Shown here one piece after another: positions 1 through 8,578 of a DNA stretch of 14,002 nt. Source of the stretch: Paenalcaligenes sp035301625. Lineage in GTDB: Bacteria > Pseudomonadota > Gammaproteobacteria > Burkholderiales > Burkholderiaceae_B. Where the stretch lies: NCBI GenBank assembly GCA_035301625.1, contig DATGTW010000006.1, positions 1-14,002 of the forward strand. The letters are read 5' to 3'. A program made the position numbers and the translations under genes. The notes below the pieces were generated by a model. It did no database searches, was not told the origin of the DNA, and saw only the letters and a program-made list of their open reading frames with translations. Every line of letters begins with the position of its first letter. Within the stretch, counting starts at the first letter, position 1.

Positions 1-54
1 AGAGGCAAATATCGAGGTGGAATAAGGCTTAAAATAAGGCCTCAATAGCCATGC

Positions 55-90
55 AAAAAGGAGCACAGTTTCAAAGCTGTGCTCCTTTTT
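55..90. terminator. Bidirectional rho-independent terminator
   Basis: A perfect 14-bp inverted repeat (55-68 pairing with 77-90) encloses an 8-base loop. The arms contain GGAGCACAG and its complement. A-runs lie on the left and T-runs on the right, with further T-rich sequence to about position 97, so it can work in both directions. It would end a rightward gene outside the window and also leftward transcripts running past the Bug receptor gene, although it sits about 120 bases beyond that gene's stop. Bases 91-212 are AT-rich and hold no gene that I can see. Confidence 0.88.
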
Positions 91-212
91 TATTTTTAAA
101 TACCAATTACCGAAATCAATTATTAGTGATTAGATGGTTGGGTAATTGGCGGGTAATGGTTAATAGCTAATTATGGGTTGTAGAAGATTGAAGTTAGGGG
201 GCTGAACCTCGC

Positions 213-1180
213 TTATTGGGTTTCAATACCGGCGATTTCAATTACCTCATCCCACAGTTGGTATTCGGTATCAACGACTTCTTTTAAAGCTGCTCCATCG
301 CTGACAGCAATCTCGTAGCCAGCCTTGTCGATGGCATCTTGGTAATCTGGATTATCGGCAATGGCGAGCATGGCCGTGTGTATTTTCTCGACAATAGGCT
401 CAGGTAAATCTTTGGGCCCAGTCAACGCATACCACCCTTTGACTTCATAGTCTTCAACTCCGGCCTCTTCCATGGAGGGAACATCGGGTAAGGCAGGATT
501 GCGCTCGCGCGAGGTCACCGCCAAGGGGCGTACCTTGCCGCCGTCGATATAGTTGGCAGCGGTACTGACGATATCAAACATGAACAACACATTGCCGCTC
601 ATCACATCGACCATGGCTGGGGCGTTGCCACGATAGGGAACATTTTCCATGGGGGCATCACTGCGTTGGCTGAGTAATTCACCTGATAAGTGATTAGAGG
701 CACCGACCCCCGCTGATCCATAAGAGACCTCACCAGGGTTAGCTTTAGCGTATTCAATCAGTTCTTCAATAGAGGTAATGCCACTTTCGTTATTGATGAC
801 CAAAACATTCGTGTAGTCGACCAATTTACCGATATAGGTTAGGTCTTTGTCCAGATCCAGGTCTTGGGTGCTTTGAATAATCGGGGTGATGGTCAGGGTG
901 GGGCTGGCCACAAAGCTGATGTTATATCCGTCAGGGCGTGCGCGATTGACGTGCTGAGTGGCAATCATGCCGCTGGCGCCAGGGCGGTTTTCGACCACAA
1001 CCGAGGTGCCCAATTCCTCGCTCAAGTATTTGGCAAAAATCCGCGCTGTGGTATCCACAGGTCCCCCTGGAGCATAGCCCACTGTCATATGGATGGGGCG
1101 ATCACCGGGCCAGTCATCCTGGGCCAAGGCAGGTGCACTGCCGATCAATAAAGAAAGGGCGGTTAATGAGAATAGTCTTT

Positions 1181-1184
<4 letters not shown>
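213..1184 (-). CDS. Bug/TctC-family periplasmic solute-binding protein
   Basis: A 323-residue exported binding protein of the tripartite tricarboxylate transporter (Bug) family, which captures carboxylates or related small acids in the periplasm. A signal peptide covers residues 1-21 (basic MKR start, hydrophobic core, ALA cleavage site before QDDWPG). The family pattern is clear: WPGDRPI just after the signal, a GYAPGGPVD ligand-loop motif at 36-44 with the characteristic Asp, then ENRPGASG at 65-72 and RPDGY at 83-87. Length is normal. The start overlaps the stop of the upstream acyl-CoA ligase by four bases (ATGA), and GGAG lies five bases before the ATG, so the two are co-transcribed and probably translationally coupled. 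No TctA/TctB membrane subunits are in the window, so it must use a transporter encoded elsewhere or act as an orphan receptor. Family assignment is secure; the ligand is unknown, though coupling to a ligase suggests a carboxylic acid that is activated to its CoA ester. Confidence 0.93.
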
Positions 1185-2785
<1,601 letters not shown>

Positions 2786-2800
2786 CTTGCCTCCTGCGCT

Positions 2801-2846
2801 TAGAATGATTTTTGCTTCTTATTTAACTCTTGTATCAGTCATTCTA
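2801..2846. promoter_or_regulatory. Inverted repeat in the ligase gene leader
   Basis: TAGAATGA at 2801-2808 is repeated as its exact reverse complement TCATTCTA at 2839-2846, separated by 30 bases. It lies between the predicted promoter and the ligase start, beginning 15 bases upstream of the ATG. It could be two half-sites for a dimeric regulator about four to five helical turns apart, or a long-loop RNA stem in the 5' leader. I cannot tell which. Confidence 0.35.
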
Positions 2847-2875
2847 GGCAAAATTACCTCTAGCGACTTTTTAAT

Positions 2876-2904
2876 TTTATAAGCGTCACTTAAAAGATTC
2901 TGAA
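2876..2904 (-). promoter_or_regulatory. Predicted sigma70 promoter for the ligase-receptor pair
   Basis: On the minus strand, TTCAGA (2904-2899) and TATAAA (2881-2876) are separated by exactly 17 bases. They match the -35 consensus at four of six positions and the -10 at five of six. The promoter would start transcription near 2869 and leave a leader of about 85 bases before the ligase ATG. It begins about ten bases beyond the LysR stop codon, so the ligase and receptor can be expressed independently of the regulator gene. Confidence 0.45.
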
Positions 2905-2914
2905 CTGCAGTGCG

Positions 2915-3850
2915 TCATTTGTGTTTGGGTGTGATATCACAAGGGGTGGGCAGGTGGTTATTCATCTGCCGGGCTTTTTCTAAAAGATAATCGATGCACG
3001 CCCGTATGGCCCGTGTTTGGTGACGGTTAGGCATGTATAGCATAAACATTTGGCGGCCAAAAATACTCAGGGTGTAATCATCCAAAGTGGTGAGCACTTT
3101 GCCACTTTTGAGCTCATCAAGCACCACATAATCAGGCATGATGCCTACGCCCAGGCCAGCGAGCATGGCTTCACGGATAAAAGGGAAATGCTCTGAGCTC
3201 ACGCTTGGGCTGAGGTAGACTTCTTCCATCTGATCGTTTTTATAGGCTCGTAAGCGCAGGCGTTTGCCCACTACGCTAGAGGTGATGATAGGTACCTCGG
3301 CCAGGGCTTGGGGTTCCGAAGGCAAACCATGCTGAGCAACATAATCTGCCGAGGCGCAAACGATATAGTGGATGGTGCTCAGATTGCGTGCAATGAGATT
3401 TTCGGGGGGATCACTCATGATTCGAACGGCGATATCAATACCCTCGCGAATCATGTTGTCGATGCGGTTTTCAAACATCACATCCAGGTGAATGTCCGGG
3501 TAGCGTTCTTTAAATTCTATGAGCCACTGCATCATGAACATTTGTCCAAAACCACTGGGTACACTGATACCCACACGGCCTTGTAAGCTTTGGCCCAAGG
3601 TAGTAATGCTTTCACGGGCGGTCATGAGCTCGTTGAGTATGTTGCGCCCGTGCTCATAAAGACGTTCGCCGGCCTCGGTAGGCTCAACACTGAGGGTCGA
3701 GCGACGGACCAGTTGTACGCCCACTTCTTTTTCTAGCAGGTTGAGATGGTAGCTGATGTTGGCGCGGGTCATTTTGAGTTTACGGGCCGCTTTGCTCAGA
3801 TTGCCGGCGTCCAATATTTCAACCAGGATGGTCAGGCGTTGTAAGTTCAT
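2915..3850 (-). CDS. LysR-family transcriptional regulator
   Basis: A 311-residue LysR-type regulator. The N-terminal winged helix-turn-helix (about 1-60) carries the family pattern, with NLSKAARKLKMTRANISYHL at 17-36. The effector-binding domain spans about 90-295, with GRVGISVPSGFG at 91-102 and the conserved GLGVGIMPDY at 232-241. I chose the ATG at 3850 because it gives the standard LysR N-terminus (MNLQRLTILVEI). A TTG at 3883 would add 11 residues, but those codons overlap a perfect palindrome that looks like a regulatory site. Neither start has a clear ribosome-binding site. It sits between the ligase gene (same strand) and the divergent acyl-CoA dehydrogenase, the usual place for a LysR protein controlling its neighbours in response to a pathway substrate or CoA intermediate. 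The effector is unknown. Confidence 0.93.
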   Translation of the reverse strand: MNLQRLTILVEILDAGNLSKAARKLKMTRANISYHLNLLEKEVGVQLVRRSTLSVEPTEAGERLYEHGRNILNELMTARESITTLGQSLQGRVGISVPSGFGQMFMMQWLIEFKERYPDIHLDVMFENRIDNMIREGIDIAVRIMSDPPENLIARNLSTIHYIVCASADYVAQHGLPSEPQALAEVPIITSSVVGKRLRLRAYKNDQMEEVYLSPSVSSEHFPFIREAMLAGLGVGIMPDYVVLDELKSGKVLTTLDDYTLSIFGRQMFMLYMPNRHQTRAIRACIDYLLEKARQMNNHLPTPCDITPKHK

Positions 3851-3868
3851 AGTCGTGTTCAATAAAAT

Positions 3869-3883
3869 TTGACGTCGTGTCAA
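3869..3883. promoter_or_regulatory. LysR-box-like palindrome in the divergent control region
   Basis: A perfect inverted repeat TTGAC-N5-GTCAA lies between the divergently transcribed LysR and acyl-CoA dehydrogenase genes. Its inner part fits the T-N11-A LysR box. It is 19 bases upstream of the preferred LysR ATG and 76 bases upstream of the dehydrogenase ATG. TTGACG (3869-3874) also resembles a -35 element for the dehydrogenase, with AATATT (3892-3897, spacing 17) or TATTGT (3894-3899, spacing 19) as a possible -10. A bound regulator could therefore autoregulate its own gene and control the catabolic genes. The symmetry is directly visible; binding by this LysR is inference. Confidence 0.55.
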
Positions 3884-3948
3884 TAAAAAGGAATATTGTA
3901 AAGTTTATTTTTGCAACATACACTGAAACATCGAGAGTTATTATCACC

Positions 3949-3954
3949 GGAGAG
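3949..3954 (+). promoter_or_regulatory. Ribosome-binding site deciding the dehydrogenase start
   Basis: GGAGAG ends four bases before the ATG at 3959 and is the only good Shine-Dalgarno sequence nearby. It supports this ATG over the upstream in-frame TTG at 3911, which has none and would add 16 residues unrelated to the family. Confidence 0.7.
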
Positions 3955-3958
3955 TGCT

Positions 3959-5122
3959 ATGAGCGTTGATCAGGAATCTTTTGACATTTTATTGGATAGT
4001 TTGCGTCGTTACGTCAGAGAGCGCTTGGTCCCCCTAGAGGATCAGGTTGAGGAAAATGACGAAGTCCCTAATGAGGTCGTCGACGAGATGAAAGAAATGG
4101 GTCTTTTCGGCATGACTATTCCTGAGGAGTACGGTGGTATCGGTCTCAGCCTGAGCCAAGAATGCGCCGTCAATTACGAGTTTTGTCAGACCTCTTTGGC
4201 GTTTCGCTCGACCTTTGGCACTAATGTCGGGATTGGTTCGCAGGGTATTTTGATCGACGGTACCGAAGAACAGAAACAGCACTTCCTGCCCAAGGTCGCT
4301 ACTGGCGAGCTGGTCATGGCTTTTGCACTCACCGAGCCCGAGGCTGGTTCGGACGCGCAGTCGTTGAAAACCTATGGCAAGCTCGATGGCGACCATTATG
4401 TCCTTAATGGTACCAAACGTTTTATCACTAATGCGCCCCGTGCAGGTGCTTTTACATTGATGGCCCGCACCAGTGACGAGCCACGAGACAATATATCTGC
4501 TTTTATTGTACCGACTGATTTGCCGGGCATTACCTTGGGCAAGGTTGATCAGAAAATGGGCCAGCGCGGGACTCAAACATGTGATGTCATTTTAGAAAAT
4601 GTCCGTGTGCCCGCAGAAAATATTATTGGCGGTGTTCCTGGCCAGGGCTTTAGAACTGCGATGAAGGTATTGGACCGTGGTCGTATTCACTTGGCAGCAG
4701 TGGCTTGTGGATTGGCACAGCGTATTTTGGATGAGTCCGTTGCCTATGCGCGTGATCGCAAACAGTTTGGCAAGCCCATTGGTGAGTTTCAGTTGATTCA
4801 AGCCATGTTGGCGGACAGCCAAGCCGAGTTATTAGCGGCTTGGGCTTTGGTACGTGATACTGCCAAGATGTACGATGAAAAACACACCCCAGGCACTAAG
4901 AACCCCGAGATTAGCCTGCGGGCCTCTTGCGCCAAGATGTTTGCTACAGAAATGCTGGGTCGTGTCGCAGATCGTGGTGTTCAAATCCATGGTGGTTCTG
5001 GTTACATGCGCGAGTACAAGGTAGAGCGTTTCTATCGTGATGCACGTTTGTTGCGTCTGTATGAGGGCACCACCCAGATTCAGCAAATCATTATTGGTCG
5101 TACTTTGGTGCGCGAGGACTAA
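3959..5122 (+). CDS. Acyl-CoA dehydrogenase
   Basis: A 387-residue FAD-dependent acyl-CoA dehydrogenase of normal family length. It would introduce the 2,3-double bond into an acyl-CoA and pass electrons to electron-transfer flavoprotein. It has the FAD/substrate signature ALTEPEAGSDAQ at 123-134, the second family signature around QIHGGSGYMREY at 342-353, and the C-terminal RLYEGTTQIQ at 366-375. Glu369 in that last motif is the expected catalytic base, at the same place as in short- and medium-chain enzymes. It is divergent from the LysR gene with a palindrome between them, so it is the likely first regulated catabolic gene. A hairpin terminator follows the stop codon, so it may be transcribed largely on its own. 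Substrate chain type cannot be read from the sequence; the neighbouring (3R)-type hydratase and SDR argue against a housekeeping fatty-acid role. Confidence 0.95.
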   Translation: MSVDQESFDILLDSLRRYVRERLVPLEDQVEENDEVPNEVVDEMKEMGLFGMTIPEEYGGIGLSLSQECAVNYEFCQTSLAFRSTFGTNVGIGSQGILIDGTEEQKQHFLPKVATGELVMAFALTEPEAGSDAQSLKTYGKLDGDHYVLNGTKRFITNAPRAGAFTLMARTSDEPRDNISAFIVPTDLPGITLGKVDQKMGQRGTQTCDVILENVRVPAENIIGGVPGQGFRTAMKVLDRGRIHLAAVACGLAQRILDESVAYARDRKQFGKPIGEFQLIQAMLADSQAELLAAWALVRDTAKMYDEKHTPGTKNPEISLRASCAKMFATEMLGRVADRGVQIHGGSGYMREYKVERFYRDARLLRLYEGTTQIQQIIIGRTLVRED

Positions 5123-5129
5123 TCAGGAT

Positions 5130-5158
5130 ACGGCAGTGCGTAACACACTGCCGTTTTT
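5130..5158 (+). terminator. Intergenic hairpin terminator after the acyl-CoA dehydrogenase
   Basis: ACGGCAGTG (5130-5138) pairs perfectly with CACTGCCGT (5146-5154) around a 7-base loop, followed by a run of five T (5154-5158). It begins seven bases beyond the dehydrogenase stop and ends 37 bases before the next gene in the same direction. It should end or attenuate dehydrogenase transcripts, lowering expression of the five downstream genes unless they have their own promoter. Confidence 0.8.
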
Positions 5159-5195
5159 GTATGCTGATACAGATACTTTTCATGGGAAAGCAAAG

Positions 5196-6227
5196 ATGGA
5201 TAAAGCTCAAAACCAGTTAGTACATACCCGATTTACTGAGCTCTTTGGTGTGCGCTTGCCGATTGTGGCCGGTGGTTTGATGTGGTTGGCCAATGCTGAA
5301 TACGTAGCGGCTGCAGCTCATAGTGGGATTTTGGGTTTTATTACCGCAGCCAGTTTTTCTACTTTGGATGAGTTACGCGATGAGATTCAAAAGTGCCGCG
5401 ATCTCAGCCAAGGCATGCCCTTTGGGGTCAATGTTTCGATGCTGCCCCATCGGGTTACCGGGGAGCAAACCGAAGAGGTTTTTGAGCTGATCGCCCAAGA
5501 GGGTATTCCTTATATTGAAACCTCTGGCCGCAGCCCCGAGCCCTACATGCCTTTGATCAAAGAGGCTGGAATCAAAATCCTGCACAAGGTTTCCACCGTG
5601 CGCCATGCTGTCTCGGCACAGCGTCAGGGTGTGGATGCGGTTTCTATTGTGGGCGCCGAATGCGGGGGGCACCCAGGCGTTGAGATGGTAGGCACCATGG
5701 TGAATACCGCATGGGCGGCCCGCCGACTCGAGATTCCGTATTTGGTGGGCGGTGGCTTTGGCTGTGGCTCGCAAATTACCGCTGCATTGGGAATGGGTGC
5801 ATCTGGGGTGGTGATTGGTACCAAGTTTCTCACCGCCCATGAAATCTGGGCCCATGACGACTATAAAAGGCGTCTGATTGAGGCCCAACCTACTGATACT
5901 GCACTATGCATGCACACGGTGCGTAATACCGTTCGCGTGCTGCATAACGATACCGTCGATGATGTGCAGGAAATAGAGCGTACCAAAGAGGATGTCACCA
6001 TCGAGGATTTATTGCCTTTGGTGCGGGGTTCTTTTGCCCGCGAGGCCTATACCTCGGGTGATATACGGCGTGGTTTGTTATCCGCAGGGCAATCACTGGC
6101 CTTTGTTGAGCAGCAGCAACCTTTGGCAGAAATCGTCCAAGAGCTCGAAGACGGCATGCGCCAAGCTTTTGATCGGTTGGACCAACTGCGACAGCCAGTC
6201 AGCCAGACGGCACAAGCCAGTTCGTAA
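5196..6227 (+). CDS. Nitronate monooxygenase-family FMN oxidoreductase
   Basis: A 343-residue FMN-binding TIM-barrel protein of the nitronate monooxygenase / 2-nitropropane dioxygenase family. Visible features are the N-terminal PIVAGGLMW at 22-30, the active-site-loop motif GAECGGHPG at 153-161 (His159 is the expected catalytic histidine), and the flavin-phosphate loops LVGGGFGCG at 183-191 and GASGVVIGTKF at 201-211. I chose the ATG at 5196 because it gives the family N-terminus; a longer frame from 5037 would overlap the dehydrogenase and adds 53 residues with no family character. The ribosome-binding site is weak (GGGAAAG). Family members include true nitronate monooxygenases, FabK-type enoyl-ACP reductases, and IpdC-like enzymes acting on CoA thioesters in steroid ring degradation. 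Given the CoA-ester neighbours, a flavin-dependent step on an acyl-CoA intermediate is more likely here than nitronate detoxification, but this is inference. Confidence 0.85.
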   Translation: MDKAQNQLVHTRFTELFGVRLPIVAGGLMWLANAEYVAAAAHSGILGFITAASFSTLDELRDEIQKCRDLSQGMPFGVNVSMLPHRVTGEQTEEVFELIAQEGIPYIETSGRSPEPYMPLIKEAGIKILHKVSTVRHAVSAQRQGVDAVSIVGAECGGHPGVEMVGTMVNTAWAARRLEIPYLVGGGFGCGSQITAALGMGASGVVIGTKFLTAHEIWAHDDYKRRLIEAQPTDTALCMHTVRNTVRVLHNDTVDDVQEIERTKEDVTIEDLLPLVRGSFAREAYTSGDIRRGLLSAGQSLAFVEQQQPLAEIVQELEDGMRQAFDRLDQLRQPVSQTAQASS

Positions 6228-6286
6228 ACCCCTGCAGGGGCTGGACATTTGGCACAGGGACTGCGGTGTTGGGCCCTTAATTTGTC

Positions 6287-6292
6287 TATAGT
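6287..6292 (+). promoter_or_regulatory. Possible -10 element upstream of the SDR gene
   Basis: TATAGT matches the -10 consensus at five of six positions and lies about 30 bases before the SDR start, in a 95-base gap. I find no good -35 at the right spacing. It may be an internal promoter needing an activator, or chance. Confidence 0.25.
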
Positions 6293-6322
6293 AAACCAAA
6301 CAATTTACAAGGAAGGATAGAA

Positions 6323-7219
6323 ATGACTGATCTCGTCAAAGATAAAGTCGCCGTTGTGACCGGCGCAGGCGGAGGCATTGGTAAAGGGATTGCACTGCTA
6401 TTGGCTGAGTACGGTGCCAAGGTGGTTGTCAATGATATCGGTGTCAATGAGCACGGCCAAGACTCTGCCGAGGCCGTAGTAGCGGAAATCCGTGAGGCCG
6501 GTGGCCAAGCAGTCGCCAATCAGGATTCTGTTTCTGATGCTGGGCGTCAGATTGTACAGCAGGCTGTGGATGAGTATGGACGCATTGATATTGTCGTGAA
6601 TAATGCCGGCAATTTGCGCGATCGGCTTTTCCACCGCATGAGCCAAGAAGAATGGGATGCCGTGATTGATGTGCACCTAAACGGGGCATTTCAAGTCAGC
6701 CAAGAGGCTGCCAAGCATTTCCGCCAACAAGAGTCCGGTTGTTTTGTGCACATGACTTCGACCTCGGGCCTGATCGGCAATCTGGGGCAGTCCAACTATG
6801 CCGCTGCCAAATTAGGTATTGCCGCATTGTCCAAGTCAATCGCGATTGATATGGCTCGCTTTAATGTACGTTCGAATTGTATTGCTCCTTTTGCCTGGAG
6901 CCAGATGACCAGTTCGATTCCGGTCGACTCTCCTGAGGCCGAGGCACGCGTCGCCAAGCTCAAGCGTATGGAAGCACATAAAATTGCTCCCTTGGTGGTG
7001 TATTTGGCCAGTGAGGGCGGAAAAGACATCACCGGACAAATCTTTGGGGTGCGTGCCAATGAAATCATGGTCTTTAGCCAGCCCCGTCCCGCACGTTCGG
7101 TCCATCACTCCGAGGGTTGGACACCTGAAACAGTGGGTGAGATTGCCATCCCCGCACTGAGCAGTGCTTTCTACGAGCTCGAGCGCTCGCCCGATGTGAT
7201 TAATTGGGATCCCTTTTAA
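6323..7219 (+). CDS. SDR 3-hydroxyacyl-CoA dehydrogenase, MFE-2 type
   Basis: A 298-residue short-chain dehydrogenase/reductase. It has the cofactor motif TGAGGGIG at 13-20, an acidic Asp38 after the second strand in VVVNDIG (suggesting NAD over NADP), NNAG at 93-96, and the catalytic set Ser146, Tyr159 and Lys163 in a GNLGQSNYAAAK context. The NAGNLRDRLF segment, the GNxGQxNYxAAK pattern and the extended C-terminus beyond the usual 250 residues are typical of the (3R)-hydroxyacyl-CoA dehydrogenase domain of peroxisomal multifunctional enzyme type 2. It would oxidise a (3R)-hydroxyacyl-CoA to the 3-oxoacyl-CoA. GGAAGGA lies five bases upstream of the ATG. It is followed 58 bases later by the hydratase that would supply its substrate. 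The reaction assignment rests on this family resemblance and the neighbours; the exact substrate is unknown. Confidence 0.88.
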   Translation: MTDLVKDKVAVVTGAGGGIGKGIALLLAEYGAKVVVNDIGVNEHGQDSAEAVVAEIREAGGQAVANQDSVSDAGRQIVQQAVDEYGRIDIVVNNAGNLRDRLFHRMSQEEWDAVIDVHLNGAFQVSQEAAKHFRQQESGCFVHMTSTSGLIGNLGQSNYAAAKLGIAALSKSIAIDMARFNVRSNCIAPFAWSQMTSSIPVDSPEAEARVAKLKRMEAHKIAPLVVYLASEGGKDITGQIFGVRANEIMVFSQPRPARSVHHSEGWTPETVGEIAIPALSSAFYELERSPDVINWDPF

Positions 7220-7277
7220 TTGCCTGCTGCATGATATATAGCAGTGAGTACGCAATTTAATTGATGGAGTTTTCCCG

Positions 7278-8141
7278 ATGGCATTTGATTATGAGCATTT
7301 AAAAAATTGGCAGTTCGAGGCGTTGCATGACGACTTTACTGCCAAAGATACGATCTTGTATGCGCTGGGCATTGGTTTGGGGATGGATCCTGTCGATGAG
7401 CAGCAGCTACGCTTCGTTTACGAAGAAGGGCTACAAGCCATGCCCAGCATGGCCGTGGTATTGGGCTATCCCGGGTTTTGGATGAAAAACCCGGATACTG
7501 GTGTAGATTGGGTCAAGGTCTTGCACGGTGAGCAGCGCCTGGAAATCTTGAAACCTTTGCCCGCCCAAGGCCGTTTTGTCGGCCACAATCAGGTCGTACG
7601 CATTACCGACAAGGGCCCCGATAAAGGCGCGCTGGTTGTGACCGAACGTGAGATTAAAGATGCTGATGATGGCACCTTGTATGCACGCTTGCACAATGTG
7701 AGCTTTTGCCGTGGTGATGGTGGCTTGAGTGCCTCTGATGAGCCTTTGCCAGGGTTGCCGCGCACACCTGAACGCACACCTGATTGGGTGTGCGAGCTTT
7801 CCAGTATCCCTCAAGCAGCCTTGCTGTATCGCTTGAATGGTGACCATAACCCCTTGCATGCCGATCCCGAGGTGGCACGCAAGGCCGGGTTTGAGCGTCC
7901 TATTTTGCATGGGCTATGTACTTATGGGATGGCTTGTCATGCATTGATAAAGATGTGTGCAGACTACGATCCGCAACGCATGCGTCGTCTTGATGCGCGC
8001 TTTAGTGCTCCGGTTTATCCCGGTGAGCGCTTGGCGTTTGAGATCTGGCGGGGCGAACAAGCAGGGCATTTCGCCTTTCAAGCGCGTGCTATCGAACGCG
8101 ATGTGGTGGTGCTTAGTCACGGTGTCGCCGAGTTTGCCTGA
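7278..8141 (+). CDS. MaoC-like (R)-specific 2-enoyl-CoA hydratase (hydratase 2)
   Basis: A 287-residue double-hotdog protein matching the hydratase-2 domain of MFE-2 in length. The N-terminal hotdog (about 1-140) is degenerate. The C-terminal hotdog (about 165-287) carries the hydratase-2 signature YRLNGDHNPLH at 184-194, with Asp189 and His194 as the expected catalytic pair; Ser is usual where Asn187 stands. A second conserved stretch, FERPILHGLCTYG, follows at 205-217. It would hydrate a trans-2-enoyl-CoA to the (3R)-hydroxyacyl-CoA, taking the product of the acyl-CoA dehydrogenase. GGAG lies eight bases upstream of the ATG. It sits 58 bases after the SDR gene and 26 bases before the DUF35 gene in the same direction, so all are probably on one transcript. 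With the SDR it reproduces the two core activities of MFE-2 as separate polypeptides. Confidence 0.92.
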   Translation: MAFDYEHLKNWQFEALHDDFTAKDTILYALGIGLGMDPVDEQQLRFVYEEGLQAMPSMAVVLGYPGFWMKNPDTGVDWVKVLHGEQRLEILKPLPAQGRFVGHNQVVRITDKGPDKGALVVTEREIKDADDGTLYARLHNVSFCRGDGGLSASDEPLPGLPRTPERTPDWVCELSSIPQAALLYRLNGDHNPLHADPEVARKAGFERPILHGLCTYGMACHALIKMCADYDPQRMRRLDARFSAPVYPGERLAFEIWRGEQAGHFAFQARAIERDVVVLSHGVAEFA

Positions 8142-8167
8142 ACAGCCAAATAAAGGAGTTCTACACA

Positions 8168-8578
8168 ATGGGGGTAGATCAAACAGCACTGGCCCAACCC
8201 GCTGAGATGGGGGCCGAGCAGTATTACCATCAGCTTTTGGCTGAGGGTGTATTTGCCATCCAGCAATGCACTGGATGTGAACAATATGTGTTTTATCCAC
8301 GGATGCTTTGTCCTCACTGTGGCCATAAAGGCTTACGTTGGCAGGCTGCCAAAGGGCTGGGTACCGTTTATTCCACTACGATAGTGCGTCGTCGTCCTGA
8401 TCGTGGGGGTGATTACAACGTCGCATTGATTGACCTGGATGAGGGGGTACGCATGATGAGTCGTGTGGATGGCGTTAGCCCCGAAGAGGTGACCATCGGC
8501 ATGCGGGTACACAGTCAAATTACAGAAGGGGCAGAAGGTCCGATGGTGGTCTTTACCCCCGCCAAGGAGGAAAAATGA
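8168..8578 (+). CDS. DUF35 zinc-ribbon/OB-fold acyl-CoA-associated protein
   Basis: A 136-residue DUF35 protein. After a helical N-terminus (about 16-28), a rubredoxin-like zinc ribbon is formed by Cys34, Cys37, Cys48 and Cys51 (CTGC...CPHC), followed by an OB-fold domain (about 60-130) containing the typical GLGTVYSTTIV strand at 63-73. DUF35 proteins act as obligate partners of thiolase-fold enzymes, for example the DUF35 domain of ChsH2 with the steroid aldolase Ltp2, BbsA with BbsB in anaerobic toluene degradation, and the archaeal thiolase/HMG-CoA synthase complex. Its stop overlaps the start of the thiolase-fold gene by four bases (ATGA), which would favour stoichiometric synthesis of a complex. 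GGAG lies nine bases before its own ATG. It is most likely a structural and substrate-delivery subunit, not an enzyme by itself. Confidence 0.9.
   Translation: MGVDQTALAQPAEMGAEQYYHQLLAEGVFAIQQCTGCEQYVFYPRMLCPHCGHKGLRWQAAKGLGTVYSTTIVRRRPDRGGDYNVALIDLDEGVRMMSRVDGVSPEEVTIGMRVHSQITEGAEGPMVVFTPAKEEK

Noticed and set aside
2..25. Possible C-terminal tail of a rightward gene entering from the left edge (frame ending in TAA at 23-25)
   Set aside because: All three plus frames close within the first 48 bases, and eight codons are too few to choose a frame or family, although the terminator at 55-90 implies some gene ends here.
3851..3883. Eleven-residue N-terminal extension of the LysR protein from a TTG codon
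   Set aside because: It has no ribosome-binding site, is not part of the usual LysR N-terminus, and coincides with the TTGAC-N5-GTCAA palindrome.
4034..4576. 180-codon open frame antisense to the acyl-CoA dehydrogenase
   Set aside because: It lies wholly inside a well-supported gene on the other strand and its translation shows no recognisable domain; it is a codon-bias shadow. The same applies to the antisense frames at 5373-5888, 7431-7910 and 7914-8300.
5037..5195. Longer start for the nitronate monooxygenase-like gene
   Set aside because: It would overlap the dehydrogenase coding end and the terminator hairpin, and the added residues show no family features.
6229..6240. Perfect 12-base palindrome CCCCTGCAGGGG just after the nitronate monooxygenase-like stop
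   Set aside because: As RNA it has no room for a loop and no T-run follows, so it is not a terminator; too short and isolated to call an operator.
7224..7244. CTGCT...AGCAG inverted repeat between the SDR and hydratase genes
   Set aside because: Five-base arms with an 11-base AT-rich loop and no T-run; too weak to assign a role.
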